A stretch of DNA of 64,000 nt, taken from positions 42,414 to 106,413 of the forward strand of contig JAFXXN010000173.1 in assembly GCA_017542245.1 (NCBI GenBank). Reading direction: 5' to 3'. Origin of the DNA: Lachnospiraceae bacterium. GTDB taxonomy: Bacteria; Bacillota; Clostridia; Lachnospirales; Lachnospiraceae. Under the pieces are notes generated by a model. The model was not told the origin of the DNA and did not search any database. It was given only the letters and a program-made list of their open reading frames with translations. Made by a program: the position numbers and the translations under genes. This document shows positions 18,305 through 28,507 of the stretch, in pieces (position 1 is the stretch's first letter; each line of letters begins with the position of its first letter).

Positions 18305-18466
18305 GGTAGCGCTCCATCAAGAATGATGACAGTCAAAGGGCTGTTAACCCAATAACCAACCCCCATAGTTCAAGGAATATGAGGATTTCGGCATCTCATC
18401 CTTTCACTTTTCTTCTCCCATGCCTGACATGTCCGAAAAGCTACTGATAATCGATGCACCTCTACC
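18305..18466 (-). promoter_or_regulatory. Lysine riboswitch (L-box) controlling dapA
   Basis: On the minus strand the aptamer begins GGTAGAGGTGCA and ends GGAGCGCTACC, which closes helix P1. Conserved L-box blocks appear in order: AGAGGTGC, the AGTAGC turn, GTGAAAGGATG, GCCGAAAT, the GGGTTAACAGCCC helix, and ACTGTCATC. A terminator follows 47 bases later. Lysine binding should close the terminator and reduce dapA-dapB expression. An open frame can be read through this region but it is an artefact of the RNA. Confidence 0.93.
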
Positions 18467-18476
18467 AAACAACCGT

Positions 18477-18505
18477 ATATTAACATAACCAAAATATTAT
18501 GTCAA
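18477..18505 (-). promoter_or_regulatory. Sigma-A promoter for the lysine riboswitch and dapA operon
   Basis: On the minus strand it reads TTGACA, 17 bp, TAATAT, ending 10 bases before the riboswitch aptamer. Confidence 0.75.
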
Positions 18506-18570
18506 TATGTTTTTTGTAAAATTACAAACTTGTACAAATGTATGTCCCCAAAAGACACTTTTCCCAATCT

Positions 18571-19275
18571 TTATGCAAAAGCTTCAAGAGCCACTTCCAT
18601 CATGTTACGGAATCCGGTCTGACGCTCTTCGGGACTCAAAGCTTCGTTTCTGTATAAATGATCCGATACTGTAAGCATGCAAAGGGAATTTTTTCCGAAA
18701 CGTGCTGCATTCATATAGAAAAGAGCTGCTTCCATTTCTACTCCGAGCACTCCCATCTTCTTCCATCTGTCATTAATGCTCGGATCCTCTACGTAAAAAT
18801 AATCCGTAGAAATAACATTTCCTACAACCGTCTTTACTCCAAGTCTTTCAGCAGTATCAACTGCCTTTCTCAAAAGCTCATATGTTGCAACCGGTGCATA
18901 GTGCCCCGGAAGGTTGAAATTACTTACATAGTTGGAATCTGTACATGCTCCGATGGCAATAACAAGATCACCCAAAGCTATATCATCGGAATATGCGCCC
19001 ATTGATCCGATACGGATAATGTTTTCAACATCATAGAAATTAAAAAGCTCATAGGTATAAATACCTACAGAAGGCATTCCCATTCCGCCTCCCATAACTG
19101 ATATCTTCTTGCCCTTATACGTTCCGGTATATCCGAACATATTCCGGACAGTATTAAAGCAGACAATATCCTCCAAATAGTTTTCAGCAATGTACTTCGC
19201 CCTTAACGGATCTCCGGGCATAAGAACTGTCTTAGCTATGTCGCCTTTGTTGGCACTGTTATGCGGTGTACTCAT
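18571..19275 (-). CDS. deoD: Purine-nucleoside phosphorylase (DeoD-type)
   Basis: DeoD reversibly phosphorolyses purine (deoxy)nucleosides in the salvage pathway. The 234-residue protein has the N-terminal phosphate-binding segment MPGDPLRAKYIAE, the central GGGMGMPS loop, the GSMGAY strand, the substrate-binding VEMEAALFY motif and the catalytic TVSDH aspartate. Its length fits the hexameric bacterial class. No other nucleoside-salvage gene is adjacent. It is followed downstream by the riboswitch promoter region of dapA. Confidence 0.96.
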   Translation of the reverse strand: MSTPHNSANKGDIAKTVLMPGDPLRAKYIAENYLEDIVCFNTVRNMFGYTGTYKGKKISVMGGGMGMPSVGIYTYELFNFYDVENIIRIGSMGAYSDDIALGDLVIAIGACTDSNYVSNFNLPGHYAPVATYELLRKAVDTAERLGVKTVVGNVISTDYFYVEDPSINDRWKKMGVLGVEMEAALFYMNAARFGKNSLCMLTVSDHLYRNEALSPEERQTGFRNMMEVALEAFA

Positions 19276-19365
19276 TTTCTTATCCGGATCAACAACCCTT
19301 TCCCCTTTCTATATTTTTGACAAAATACTGTCATATGTACATTTACAGTACTTCTCCTACAAAAG

Positions 19366-20175
19366 TCATTTAAGTCCCAAGTCTTCAAGTTCAACCTGCC
19401 TACCGATATTGCGTTCATCATACAGGAACATCGGAAGCATATTCTTCATCTCCGGTGTGATGATCTTCCTCTCTTCGGGAATCAAAGGAATAAAACCTTT
19501 TCCTGATTTTATCCGTTCCACATAATCTTTAATATCATTAAGCGGCTCTTCAAACAGCATTCCCGCAATCGACGGTGCAAGATTCTTAGCTTCATGAAGA
19601 TCTGTTCCGGATGTCATTGTTATGTTTCTGTCTTTACAGAAATTATAAGCAAATGCATCCTGATATACAGGATTACCGAAATTACATACTTCCATGGCAT
19701 GACACTGAAGAGGATGCAGCTTAACCTTTTGTATATAAGGTCGCTCCCTGAAGGGATGGGCCCCTACCACAAGACCTCCTGCCTCATCTACAATTTTAAA
19801 CAATTCATCATGAGGACAGTCCTTAACTTCAGGATGCTTTTTTAACCATGCTTTATCAAGACCGTAAATCAGATACTCATCTACAAGCCTGTTTGCCTCC
19901 CAGCCGAAAAAGACTTTAACCCCCTGCTTGTCTCCTTCTTCTTTCGCCAGCTCGTATCCTTTACAAAACTCTTCTACGAAATCCTCCCAAGGTAGAGATC
20001 TGTCAACAGCCGTATTTCCATGAAAGAAATGATCTGTAATGATCATTCCGTCATAACCAAGCTCCTTAAATGTATGTATATAATCTGCCGCATGAGTCCG
20101 TGAGCAGGCACTGCTCTCACATGTATGCATATGGACTTCATATTTGTAAGGATACTTATCATTTTTTTTCAACAT
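19366..20175 (-). CDS. PHP-domain phosphoesterase
   Basis: The 269-residue protein has a PHP (polymerase and histidinol phosphatase) fold. Metal-ligand motifs are visible: HMHT (15-18), ITDHFFHGN (about 48-56), the glutamate in FFGWEANR, GAHPFRER, and SGTDLHE near the C-terminal third. Such proteins are trinuclear-metal phosphoesterases acting on small phosphate esters or nucleotides. The lack of the longer histidinol-phosphatase signature makes a hisK role unlikely. The start was set at 20175, with GGAGGAATTT just before the ATG. Longer in-frame starts lie inside that ribosome binding site. It is probably monocistronic. Confidence 0.82.
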   Translation of the reverse strand: MLKKNDKYPYKYEVHMHTCESSACSRTHAADYIHTFKELGYDGMIITDHFFHGNTAVDRSLPWEDFVEEFCKGYELAKEEGDKQGVKVFFGWEANRLVDEYLIYGLDKAWLKKHPEVKDCPHDELFKIVDEAGGLVVGAHPFRERPYIQKVKLHPLQCHAMEVCNFGNPVYQDAFAYNFCKDRNITMTSGTDLHEAKNLAPSIAGMLFEEPLNDIKDYVERIKSGKGFIPLIPEERKIITPEMKNMLPMFLYDERNIGRQVELEDLGLK

Positions 20176-20269
20176 AAATTCCTCCATAGGGCCAAAAACT
20201 GTTCTGCCCCCAACTTTCGATACTGAATAAAAGTATAACACTATATAGTATTATAATCAATAAAAATAT

Positions 20270-21376
20270 TTAGGCTTTTCCTTCTCTCTTCCTCTTCTCA
20301 GCAAGCAGAAGATCTACCATTCTTCCGTAACTTTTTGTCCCATCCTCAACACTGTTCATTTTCAGATATGTGTTATTCATTTTTTCACCGGCATTGCTTA
20401 ATGCAGTATCTTTAAACTCCGCCCAGTATTTTGAATTTTCCCTATAATCCAGAAGAACTCCTTCGCTGTATTTTGCATTCAGTTCATAATATCTGTCTTT
20501 ATCGGCAGCATACAGCTGATTTCCCGTATGAACAAGAGCAAGCATATATCCGCTGTATCTCAGTTCAGGAGAATCCGAATTAACACAGGCCAAATACCCG
20601 ATATAATTTGCCTCGTCCTCCCGCATAAATCCCCTAAGATGGCTAAGCTCATGACAGGTAGTGTAGGCTAAGGAATAATCAGGAATATCAACATTTATAT
20701 TGGATTCAACAGTCCACGGAAAATACACGCCGGTAATATTAAATTCCGACATGACTCTTGAAAAAATAACCGGTTTGGCATACGGGTAAAAGCCGGAAAG
20801 GATATCGTATTCTTCTGCCAGTTTACTCATTGCTTTCCTGCATTCCTCCGACCTTTCCCTGTTACTCATGGCCGAAACAAATGTCTGACCTTCTTCAATA
20901 TTAAGTGCGTCTCTTGCTGCATTTGTTTTTTCTATCAATTCCTCACATAAGTCATAGAGTTCATCCACTGTTGACTTTCTTATTTCCAGACCACTGAATT
21001 TTGTAAATTCATATCTGTAGTAATTGGTACCTGCGCCTATCATAAACCATATAAAAACAATACCCACTGCTATAAACAGGAATCTTATCGAATCCAGTAC
21101 GGTATACAGTTTTTCCTTTGATCTTATAATTCTTATGATTGAGATAACCGGATACGCTGCTACTCCCAACGCAAAAAATATCAATAGCCACTCAGCTACG
21201 GAAAATGGAAGGAAACCATCTATAACAGACATGATAAAACCATATACCCTGTATATCCCCCTGGCAAAAACATATTCAGCTATATCACTGCTGCTCTTTG
21301 CCAAAATAAGACAAAGAAGCCCTATAGGCCAACAAAGTAAAATCAGATTCCTTTTCTGTCTTATAATCTTTTTCAT
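20270..21376 (-). CDS. DUF3810 membrane protein with a zinc-peptidase-like motif
   Basis: The 368-residue protein has three N-terminal transmembrane helices (about 11-29, 58-80 and 98-117) and a large C-terminal domain that includes HELSH (242-246) followed by EDEAN (253-257). HExxH plus a downstream glutamate is the gluzincin-type zinc site. The order and spacing match DUF3810 as I recall it. An extracytoplasmic, membrane-tethered metallopeptidase is therefore inferred, and no substrate is known. The second chemoreceptor gene lies upstream on the same strand, separated by a terminator and a repeat, so it is probably transcribed alone. Confidence 0.8.
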   Translation of the reverse strand: MKKIIRQKRNLILLCWPIGLLCLILAKSSSDIAEYVFARGIYRVYGFIMSVIDGFLPFSVAEWLLIFFALGVAAYPVISIIRIIRSKEKLYTVLDSIRFLFIAVGIVFIWFMIGAGTNYYRYEFTKFSGLEIRKSTVDELYDLCEELIEKTNAARDALNIEEGQTFVSAMSNRERSEECRKAMSKLAEEYDILSGFYPYAKPVIFSRVMSEFNITGVYFPWTVESNINVDIPDYSLAYTTCHELSHLRGFMREDEANYIGYLACVNSDSPELRYSGYMLALVHTGNQLYAADKDRYYELNAKYSEGVLLDYRENSKYWAEFKDTALSNAGEKMNNTYLKMNSVEDGTKSYGRMVDLLLAEKRKREGKA

Positions 21377-21408
21377 TTACATATACCAACTGATCCTAAA
21401 AATATACA

Positions 21409-21436
21409 GGTGCCAGAGGAACCTTCCCCTGACACC
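21409..21436 (-). terminator. Hairpin terminator after the second chemoreceptor gene
   Basis: A stem of GGTGTCAGGGG / CCTCTGGCACC (minus strand, one bulge) is followed by TGTATATTTTT. It lies about 60 bp beyond the chemoreceptor stop. Confidence 0.6.
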
Positions 21437-21459
21437 CTCAAATGATCATAATGACTAAG

Positions 21460-21496
21460 GTCAATGTCACCTCGAAAACGCCTTCAGCGTTTCCTC
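21460..21496 (+). repeat. Dispersed intergenic repeat, family 1, copy 2
   Basis: It reads GTCAATGTCACCTCG, AAAACGCCTTCAGCG, TTTCC and ends one base from the chemoreceptor stop codon. The AAACGC/GCGTTT core can form a hairpin. It differs from the copy at 32072-32108 at about two positions. Confidence 0.7.
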
Positions 21497-21497
21497 G

Positions 21498-23702
21498 TTA
21501 TATCTTGAATACCTTAACTTCATTCTTCAGTTCATCCAGATTTTCACCAAGCTTTATGGCCGTCTTATCCAGATTTTCAATGTTATTCTTAAGAACTCCC
21601 AGAATATTCTTAACGTTTTCCGCATTAACTGCCGATTCTTTGATAATATCCGAAATATCTCCTACAGCATTTACAGCTTCTTCTTTTCTTGCATTTGCTG
21701 CATCGGTAGCATTATCAATATTTTCGAGTTCTGCCACCAGATTATCCATGGAAGCTTTCATTCTGTCGAACACTTCAACTGATCTGTTAACCAGTTCAAA
21801 CTGTTCATCCGCAATACTTCTGGCCTTATCCACACTCACAGCACTTATATCCGTCTGAGCATTTATTCCGTCAACCAGCTTCATTATCTCACCGGCCGAC
21901 TTAGCCGATTCATTGGCCAGTCCTCTTATTTCTTCAGCAACTACCGAGAATCCGCGTCCTGCCTCGCCCGCTCTTGCCGCTTCTATGGACGCATTAAGTG
22001 AAAGCAGATGTGTCTGGGATGAAATATTCTTTATAACATTTACAAATGCATTTATCTTATTAGTTTCATCCAAGAGAGCCGATACCGAACTCTTAACGGA
22101 GTCTGTTGCATCTGTCGTATCCTTTGCCCTCTCTCCGAGAATACCCACTATATTGGCGCTCTCTGTTATCATTTCATTTGCCTGTTCTATGATCATCTTT
22201 ATTTTACTGATTTGAACAGAAACATTTCCAATCTCATCAGAAAGCCTGTCAGTAGTTTCAACACACTGATCTGCATATTTCATCTGACGTTCCATACCGT
22301 CTGACATTGCAGCCATGGCTTTGGAAATCTCATCGGATCTTGAACTTAACACGCCCGCTGCAACCTGAACATCTTTTGCTGATCCGGCAAGTTCTTCTGT
22401 AGCACCGTCAACTTTTGATACCAGATTCTTGGTATTTGAAATCATCTCTGTGGTGGCACCTGCAAGATCTACAAGCTCATCATGTCCGCTGACTTTTACT
22501 TTGACTGTAAGATTACCCTGAGCAACCTCACCAAGTCCCTTTGACACTTTCTTTACGTTCTTCTGAATATTTGCCGAAATAAAGATTGCTATACTCAAAA
22601 CAACCAAAAGTGCGATCACAACCAGAATGATAGTCAGAGTCCAAATGGAGGCCGCCTGGGCGGTTACAGTGGAAAGCGGCACCATAGCGGTGATCACGCA
22701 TCCTGTATCCTCACATGTTGAGTAAAACAACAGGCACTCCTCTCCGCAATACTCCACTTCTGCAACTCCATCAATGTTACCGCTTTCTGTTAAAGATCTG
22801 AAATACTCCCTCCCGGTGAATACCGTTCTGCCGTCATCAACTAAGGTATCATCTTTTCTGTAAACTGCCTCGCGGCCGTTCATCGTCACAAATCCCAAGA
22901 TAGAACCTTCGCCAATGTCAACTTCTTCAAGTAAATCCATGATGCTCTCTTTCGATGCATCTATTACAACCATGGCATATCTTCCGCTCTGCAGAATCTG
23001 ATAGCTGAACAAATATGCATCCTTTTTATCATCAAGACCCATTTTTTCGTCAAGAACAGGGTGCGAATCAATCCATTTTGTAACATTTCCTTTTTGATCG
23101 ATTTTTTCAAAAGAATCATAATACTCTTCGAAAAAACCATCAATAGTATTACTCTTTGTCGAAATGTTCTTTAAGTCTGCTCTGGTAATTATATGTATAT
23201 TACTGATGAAAGAATTAGCTAACTGAGACGCCTGAATTTCATAGTTTATTTCTTTTACAACCTTATTTCTGTCAACCGGAGAGTTGTTATATGCTCCGAT
23301 TACCATCTTTTCCAGACTCTGATTGGTCGAATATCTTGTCACTTCAGCCATCATAAAATCAGAAAGCATATCCATTTGAGAAGATATCATCTTAATCGAT
23401 TCCAGAGTAGATTTCTCATATTTGTCCCTCATACCCTGTTTGGCTTTTGAATACGAAGCTATTCCGACCACTATGATAAAGGCAATGGGGATTAAAAATC
23501 CCAAGAGTATCTTATACCTAATGCTGAACCTGAAATCACTGTTACCAAATAATTTATCCCAAAGGTCTGAAACCTTGTCTTTAATAAAACAGAAGAAATC
23601 GACTATCTTATCTTTCAGGAAAACAAAGAACCCACCGATCTTCCTAAGAATATCCATTACTTTTCCGCCGGATGAACCTGATGATTTTTTCTTCTTTTTC
23701 AT
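21498..23702 (-). CDS. Methyl-accepting chemotaxis protein with extracellular Cache sensor
   Basis: The 734-residue chemoreceptor has a basic and amphipathic N-terminus (1-60), a first transmembrane helix (about 64-84), an extracellular region of about 270 residues that fits a dCache domain, a second helix (about 350-375), HAMP, and a long MCP output domain with the conserved tip ([17 protein letters not shown]). The start at 23702 has GGGAGGTGA upstream. The longer frame to 23756 would run through this site. The cytosolic stretch before the first membrane helix is unusually long and contains two repeated hydrophobic amphipathic segments ([14 protein letters not shown] and [14 protein letters not shown]). 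The ligand is unknown. Confidence 0.9.
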   Translation of the reverse strand: MKKKKKSSGSSGGKVMDILRKIGGFFVFLKDKIVDFFCFIKDKVSDLWDKLFGNSDFRFSIRYKILLGFLIPIAFIIVVGIASYSKAKQGMRDKYEKSTLESIKMISSQMDMLSDFMMAEVTRYSTNQSLEKMVIGAYNNSPVDRNKVVKEINYEIQASQLANSFISNIHIITRADLKNISTKSNTIDGFFEEYYDSFEKIDQKGNVTKWIDSHPVLDEKMGLDDKKDAYLFSYQILQSGRYAMVVIDASKESIMDLLEEVDIGEGSILGFVTMNGREAVYRKDDTLVDDGRTVFTGREYFRSLTESGNIDGVAEVEYCGEECLLFYSTCEDTGCVITAMVPLSTVTAQAASIWTLTIILVVIALLVVLSIAIFISANIQKNVKKVSKGLGEVAQGNLTVKVKVSGHDELVDLAGATTEMISNTKNLVSKVDGATEELAGSAKDVQVAAGVLSSRSDEISKAMAAMSDGMERQMKYADQCVETTDRLSDEIGNVSVQISKIKMIIEQANEMITESANIVGILGERAKDTTDATDSVKSSVSALLDETNKINAFVNVIKNISSQTHLLSLNASIEAARAGEAGRGFSVVAEEIRGLANESAKSAGEIMKLVDGINAQTDISAVSVDKARSIADEQFELVNRSVEVFDRMKASMDNLVAELENIDNATDAANARKEEAVNAVGDISDIIKESAVNAENVKNILGVLKNNIENLDKTAIKLGENLDELKNEVKVFKI

Positions 23703-23803
23703 AGCTTCACCTCCCTCAAAAATACAATCTCCTAATGTAAATGATAGTAAATTCAAGGGATTTTGTCAAGTAAAAATAAGAAATAAATAGGTAATTGAAA
23801 ATG

Positions 23804-23838
23804 TTGCCCTGATGGCATTCACTTACCGCACAAAAAAG
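23804..23838 (-). repeat. Terminator-associated repeat, family 2, copy 2
   Basis: It directly follows the glyA terminator stem. The minus strand reads CTTTTTTGTGCGGTAAG, TGAATGCCATCAGGGCAA. It aligns with the copies at 18199-18234 and 32219-32253 with at most one gap. Confidence 0.6.
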
Positions 23839-23866
23839 TGTGGGCAAATTTTAAGTCTGCCCACAC
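23838..23866 (-). terminator. Intrinsic terminator after glyA
   Basis: A perfect 9-bp stem GTGTGGGCA / TGCCCACAC with an 11-base loop is followed by six T on the minus strand. Confidence 0.92.
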
Positions 23867-23917
23867 ATATTTCATTTTCTTTCAGTCATTTTACCGCTTT
23901 AAGTCAGATTCTGCCTA

Positions 23918-25162
23918 TTATTTTGAGTACAGCGGATATGCATCCGTAAGCATTTTAACAAGTGACAATGCTCTGCTGTGGTCTCCGGTAGGATCCGAAA
24001 TACAAATATCAATTGCCTCTGCAATGATCTTCATATCGTTTTCCTTCATTCCTCTTGTTGTTACGGCAGGCGTACCTAAACGGATACCGCTTGTAACAAA
24101 AGGTGACTGAGGATCATTGGGAACTGCATTTTTATTACAAGTAATATTTACAGCATCCAGGATATGCTCTGCTTCTTTACCTGTTATATTCTTATTCTGA
24201 AGATCTACGAGCATAAGATGATTGTCAGTACCGCCTGAAACAAGATTGAATCCTCTTGCAATAAGCTCTGAAGCAAGTACCTTTGCATTCTTTACAAGCT
24301 GTCCGACATACTCTTTGTATTCAGGTGAAAGAGCCTCTTTAAAGCATATAGCTTTAGCTGCTATAACATGCTCTAAAGGACCGCCCTGCATACCGGGGAA
24401 TACAGCCTTATTAAGCTTATGCTCTGTAGCAAATTCTTCACTTGAAAGAATAAGTCCGCCACGAGGACCGCGGAGAGTCTTATGAACAGTTGCAGTTGTA
24501 ACATGAGCATAAGGTATGGGGCTCTCATGATATCCTGTAGCAACAAGACCGGCAATATGAGCTATATCAGCCATGAGATAAGCACCACATTTATCTGCTA
24601 TTTCCCTAAAGCGCTTAAAGTCTATGGTTCTTGCATACGCAGAAGCACCGCAGATAATAAGCTTAGGCCTGCACTCCATAGCTATCTTCTCTACTTCGTC
24701 GTAATCAATATAGCCTTTCTCATTTATACCATAAGAAACACAATTATAAACATTACCGGAAATATTAGCGGGGCTTCCGTGTGAAAGATGTCCGCCACAG
24801 GCAAGGCTCATACCCATGAATGTATCACCGGGCTGAAGAAGTGCATTTTGAACAGCCTGATTTGCCTGGCTGCCTGAATGGGGCTGAACATTTGCATAAG
24901 TACACCCAAAAAGCTTTTTAGCTCTTTCTATCGCCAGAACTTCAACCTTATCAACAAACTCACAGCCACCGTAATAACGATGTCCCGGGTATCCCTCAGC
25001 ATATTTGTTTGTAAGGGGGCTTCCCATTGCAGCCATAACTGCTTTTGTTACAAAGTTTTCCGAAGCTATCAGTTCTATGTGAGAGTCCTGACGCTGGATT
25101 TCCTCCGATATGGCAGTTGCTATTTCTTTATCTTCTGCCAATATTTCCTCAAATGAATACAT
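23918..25162 (-). CDS. glyA: Serine hydroxymethyltransferase
   Basis: GlyA interconverts serine and glycine with transfer of a one-carbon unit to tetrahydrofolate, using PLP. The 414 residues carry the conserved [10 protein letters not shown] start, [26 protein letters not shown] and the Schiff-base lysine in [15 protein letters not shown] (K228). The ATG at 25162 is preceded by AAGGAAAGGA. The open frame continues 23 codons upstream but without a better site. It starts 77 bp after the last gene of the DUF5716/5717 operon. A promoter is not obvious, so read-through from that operon is possible. A strong terminator ends it. Confidence 0.96.
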   Translation of the reverse strand: MYSFEEILAEDKEIATAISEEIQRQDSHIELIASENFVTKAVMAAMGSPLTNKYAEGYPGHRYYGGCEFVDKVEVLAIERAKKLFGCTYANVQPHSGSQANQAVQNALLQPGDTFMGMSLACGGHLSHGSPANISGNVYNCVSYGINEKGYIDYDEVEKIAMECRPKLIICGASAYARTIDFKRFREIADKCGAYLMADIAHIAGLVATGYHESPIPYAHVTTATVHKTLRGPRGGLILSSEEFATEHKLNKAVFPGMQGGPLEHVIAAKAICFKEALSPEYKEYVGQLVKNAKVLASELIARGFNLVSGGTDNHLMLVDLQNKNITGKEAEHILDAVNITCNKNAVPNDPQSPFVTSGIRLGTPAVTTRGMKENDMKIIAEAIDICISDPTGDHSRALSLVKMLTDAYPLYSK

Positions 25163-25239
25163 AACTCTGTCCTTTCCTTCTTTTGAAATAAAAACCGTTA
25201 CTATTATATTCTTATATTTTAAAAAGTGCAAGTAAAATT

Positions 25240-26385
25240 TTAGGTTGAGCCCAAAATTTCCGAATACTCCGGATGTTTCTTTACGAATGCCTTAATATCG
25301 GATACCATTCCGCTCTTTTGTTTCTCGTTGAAATCGAGCTGAATCTTAAGCTTTCTGTGCCTCTCGAGAAGAACTGCTTTCAGTTCGTGAAGAGAATGCC
25401 TGTCAGTAAAAAATTCAGCTTGGTGTATCCACATCTGCGGAAGCTTAAATCCTGCATCATCAAGAACTTCCGAAAGGCTGTCCTGACAAGCTGAAAGGAG
25501 TCCCGTGTTTTTCTTATACCTGTTTTCTTCTTCTTTTTCCTTAAGATATCCCTGCCAGATATAAGCAAGCTCCTGATGACTGTTACACATATACTTTTCA
25601 TATGTATAATCAAGTGCGTTTACTGTATTGACATATTTGATCTTAACCTTGTTAAGAAGCTCAACGGCCCGGTTCATAAGCCTGTCATTCATCGCCACTA
25701 TGGAATCACACTCTTTCATGGTTACAACAAAATATGCCGCATAGATGCTGGCAAGCGCCGCCATTATCAAAAACGGAAGGAGCATACTCTTTCCCGTATA
25801 GTTTGAAAGAACCAGTAACAAAATACTTACGGCTACAAGCGCAACTACAGTAAGTTCAGTAAATTTAATCAAAAACTTTTTCTTCTTTACAGCTTCTTTT
25901 TTTTCGTAACTTATGACACCTTTTTCACCTTCAAGCTGGCGCATATCATCTTTAACAAGGTTCAGATATGCCTCCTGTTCCTCCATTGTCTTCAGTTTAT
26001 CCGGTATCTCATCCCTGTACATATCCATTACCTTATATTTCTCAATGGATATATGACGTGTCCCGTTCTGATAATCTTCTCGCATCTTTTCGTATGCGAT
26101 AAGATTTTCTGCAAGCTCATTTATCTTGGCTGACAGCTGTTTCGGAAGGCTCTCGTAAAGTTCAATATCGCTTATATGTTTTTCGACTTCTTCATATTCA
26201 TGACCGGTCTCATTGCTTATTCTCTCAGAATTTTTCAACTGTTCCTGAATACTGTCAAGAAAACTTTCAGGATCTTTATCCGTTTTGCGGCTTCTTCCTT
26301 CCTTTACGGCCAAAGCTTCATCAACCGTCATCCATTCGTATCCGGTATTTTTATCCTTCTTCTTTTTTCTGCCGAATAATCCCAC
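25240..26385 (-). CDS. Coiled-coil protein with two membrane helices, last gene of the DUF5716/5717 operon
   Basis: I do not recognise a named family. The 381-residue protein has a basic N-terminus, a long helical and coiled-coil region (about 40-165), a hairpin of two transmembrane helices (about 176-194 and 200-221), and a second coiled-coil region (225-381). Both soluble parts would therefore face the cytosol. The gene begins five bases after the stop of the TPR-like gene and shares its operon. A membrane scaffold or anchor for the Hsp70-like partner is an inference from this arrangement only. Conserved tryptophans at 18 (GYEWMT) and in YIWQGY might mark short motifs. Confidence 0.7.
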   Translation of the reverse strand: MGLFGRKKKKDKNTGYEWMTVDEALAVKEGRSRKTDKDPESFLDSIQEQLKNSERISNETGHEYEEVEKHISDIELYESLPKQLSAKINELAENLIAYEKMREDYQNGTRHISIEKYKVMDMYRDEIPDKLKTMEEQEAYLNLVKDDMRQLEGEKGVISYEKKEAVKKKKFLIKFTELTVVALVAVSILLLVLSNYTGKSMLLPFLIMAALASIYAAYFVVTMKECDSIVAMNDRLMNRAVELLNKVKIKYVNTVNALDYTYEKYMCNSHQELAYIWQGYLKEKEEENRYKKNTGLLSACQDSLSEVLDDAGFKLPQMWIHQAEFFTDRHSLHELKAVLLERHRKLKIQLDFNEKQKSGMVSDIKAFVKKHPEYSEILGST

Positions 26386-26390
26386 TTTTA

Positions 26391-27233
26391 TCAGCCCTCT
26401 TCGATTTCCTTGCGGTAAATATGCTTCATCCTGTCAATTATCTCGCTTGACAGACGCTTCTCTTCAGAATACCTGCCCTGCTGCCAGAGTACCCTGAGTC
26501 TGTTTATCTCATTATAGTTATTACTCTGTTCAAAATCTTCTTCCACGGAATGCATATGATTCTCTATTTCATTATACAATCTCGGATCTACTTCAAGCCG
26601 TCTCACTTCATCTGCATACCGGTTGTTGTTTTTTGCAAGTTTTAAAGTATAAAGATAAGCTTTTAAAGATTCCCTGTCCATATTGTGTTCAAACGCTTCA
26701 AGGAAATATCTTGATGCTTCATCATTATCCCCTCTTCTTATCTCAAAAACAGCCAGATTATGCATTATCCCGCCTATGCAAACATCCGAAAGCTCCTGTA
26801 CCGCAGGATTTTCAAGAATACTTCTGTATTCAACCGCAGCCTCATTAACTTTACCCTGATGCATAAGTTTATCAGCGCGTTTCTTACGTCTTTCAAGGCT
26901 GCTCATCCTTGAGAGTTCTTCAATCTCAGAAGAAATCTTCTTAAGTTCACTGCTATCGTAAAAGTCGCAGCTTTCAAATATCGACATTAATTTGTCTTTA
27001 AGCGATGCTCTGGAATATATCAGGCTTTCCAAAAGCTTTCCCCGATCCTTAAGTCCCAGATCATCCCGGATAAATGCAGCCATATTCCTGTCTATTGCGC
27101 CCGAATCTATCAGATCAAGATTCTGCCTTATCGAATAACAAAGTTCTTCAATGGTTTCCGCATATATCCCGACAGATGAAACTATATAAGGCGTATCCGC
27201 TTTTTTGCCTGCACATAAAATTACCTTACCCAT
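26391..27233 (-). CDS. TPR-like helical repeat protein in the DUF5716/5717 operon
   Basis: No specific family was recognised. Residues 1-20 form a strand-rich start (GKVILCAGKKADTPY). Residues 20-110 are helical. Residues 120-250 have the alternating helix pattern of tetratricopeptide repeats (for example KVNEAAVEYRSILENP, then GGIMHNLAVFEIRRGDNDEAS and ESLKAYLYTLKLAK). Soluble TPR proteins usually bind other proteins. Being nine bases after the Hsp70/actin-like gene and five before the coiled-coil membrane protein, it is a likely adaptor between them. That role is inferred from position and fold alone. Confidence 0.7.
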   Translation of the reverse strand: MGKVILCAGKKADTPYIVSSVGIYAETIEELCYSIRQNLDLIDSGAIDRNMAAFIRDDLGLKDRGKLLESLIYSRASLKDKLMSIFESCDFYDSSELKKISSEIEELSRMSSLERRKKRADKLMHQGKVNEAAVEYRSILENPAVQELSDVCIGGIMHNLAVFEIRRGDNDEASRYFLEAFEHNMDRESLKAYLYTLKLAKNNNRYADEVRRLEVDPRLYNEIENHMHSVEEDFEQSNNYNEINRLRVLWQQGRYSEEKRLSSEIIDRMKHIYRKEIEEG

Positions 27234-27242
27234 AGTAACTCC

Positions 27243-28487
27243 TTAGAGATTTATTACCTGTTCCCAAATTCTGTAATCTGTAGGTCTTACCGCTCCAAAC
27301 CCGACATCCTTTACGGTAACCACAGCCTCATTTCTTGAAGGGAATCTGACATTAACCGATACCCTGTTCGTCTTATTTTTCCTTATCGGCAATGCCTCAA
27401 GAGTCATGATCGCATAAAATGAATCTTTTTTCAGAGCATTATGCAGCATGAAATCTATCTCATTCGTATTGTCGAGAATAACTTCCGTGCTTCCTCCGGC
27501 TTCATAATACTTCTGTCCTACTTTTCCAAACGGGATTTCTTTTAGTTCAGAATGGCTTACTGCTCTTAATGACATACTGCTCTTCAGATCGTCTTCTCCG
27601 ATAACCAGAAATTCCTCGGCTCCTCCTATAAAGAAAAGCTTTGAAACATACGCAGCTGCTTTTACATAAAGATTCATACCCCTGAAAATCCTTCTGCCGG
27701 AAGAAATCTTTTTTAAGACTTCATCAGCCCAGGATCCGTCAAAACCGGCTCCGGTAGCATAAATAGCGGATATATTCTGTTTATGGAGCATAATCCCGCA
27801 GACATTTTCAAAGGCATATTTTATCCTGATATCGTCCTCTTCGTTTAGCATATCGTACTTGACCGTTCCCGAAAAATCCGTACTTTCGGCCACTATGCTC
27901 ATCGGCTTCTGCTTTCTTCCGAAACGGAGCACATAATATCGGAACTCTTCTTCATCAAAAACGAACAGCCCAACATCACTGATCCAGATATCCTTGTTCT
28001 GCATTACGACATAATACATAAAACTCTCTATGTGGTCGCAGATCCTATATCTCTCACTTGGGATTCCGTAATACTCAAGTCCGGCACCAATATTACTTAT
28101 CAATTGCGGATCCTGATTTTTTACAGTTACGGTAATTCCTTTTATATCCTTGCTTTCACACGATCTGTCTACAGAAAAGAACAATCTTCTGAAAAATCTT
28201 GCCAAAAGTATTTCAATCTTATATTCTTCTCCGCCGACAGTAACACTTTCTCCACTTTTTGCAAGGTCGTATAAGTTACTGATGACAGTCATCCCGGAGC
28301 GTCCTTCATGCGTCGGCGAATAAATAAGCCAGTCATTCTGCTCCTCCGAATATGTAATCGCTGTCCTTATCCTGGTAGACTGTTTATCACTGGACAGGGG
28401 CACAGAATCAATAGCGCCGGTTTCATTATTATATAAACACAGCTGTGTAAAATCACGGCAAAAATCAATTCCGATTATGTAATCCAT
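27243..28487 (-). CDS. Hsp70/actin-fold ATPase-like protein (DUF5716-like)
   Basis: The 414-residue protein begins YIIGIDFCRDFTQL, a phosphate-1 loop of the actin/Hsp70/sugar-kinase superfamily with D8 in the usual place. A second nucleotide-site aspartate occurs at SDVGLF (D171), and an adenosine motif at ATGAGFDGSW (244-253). A segment VTVGGEEYKIEILLARFFR (82-100) resembles the Hsp70 stretch before subdomain IIA. There is no C-terminal Hsp70 substrate domain. The last 100 residues look like a separate beta-rich part. I believe this is DUF5716. ATP binding is inferred. It lies 20 bp after the DUF5717-like gene and nine bp before the TPR-like gene. Confidence 0.75.
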   Translation of the reverse strand: MDYIIGIDFCRDFTQLCLYNNETGAIDSVPLSSDKQSTRIRTAITYSEEQNDWLIYSPTHEGRSGMTVISNLYDLAKSGESVTVGGEEYKIEILLARFFRRLFFSVDRSCESKDIKGITVTVKNQDPQLISNIGAGLEYYGIPSERYRICDHIESFMYYVVMQNKDIWISDVGLFVFDEEEFRYYVLRFGRKQKPMSIVAESTDFSGTVKYDMLNEEDDIRIKYAFENVCGIMLHKQNISAIYATGAGFDGSWADEVLKKISSGRRIFRGMNLYVKAAAYVSKLFFIGGAEEFLVIGEDDLKSSMSLRAVSHSELKEIPFGKVGQKYYEAGGSTEVILDNTNEIDFMLHNALKKDSFYAIMTLEALPIRKNKTNRVSVNVRFPSRNEAVVTVKDVGFGAVRPTDYRIWEQVINL

Positions 28488-28507
28488 CGGATTTCCTCCT
28501 TGCGAAC

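Noticed and set aside
18151-18366. Open frame of 71 codons upstream of dapA
   Set aside because: It lies inside the lysine riboswitch and its terminator. Its sequence is explained by the RNA, and it shows no protein features.
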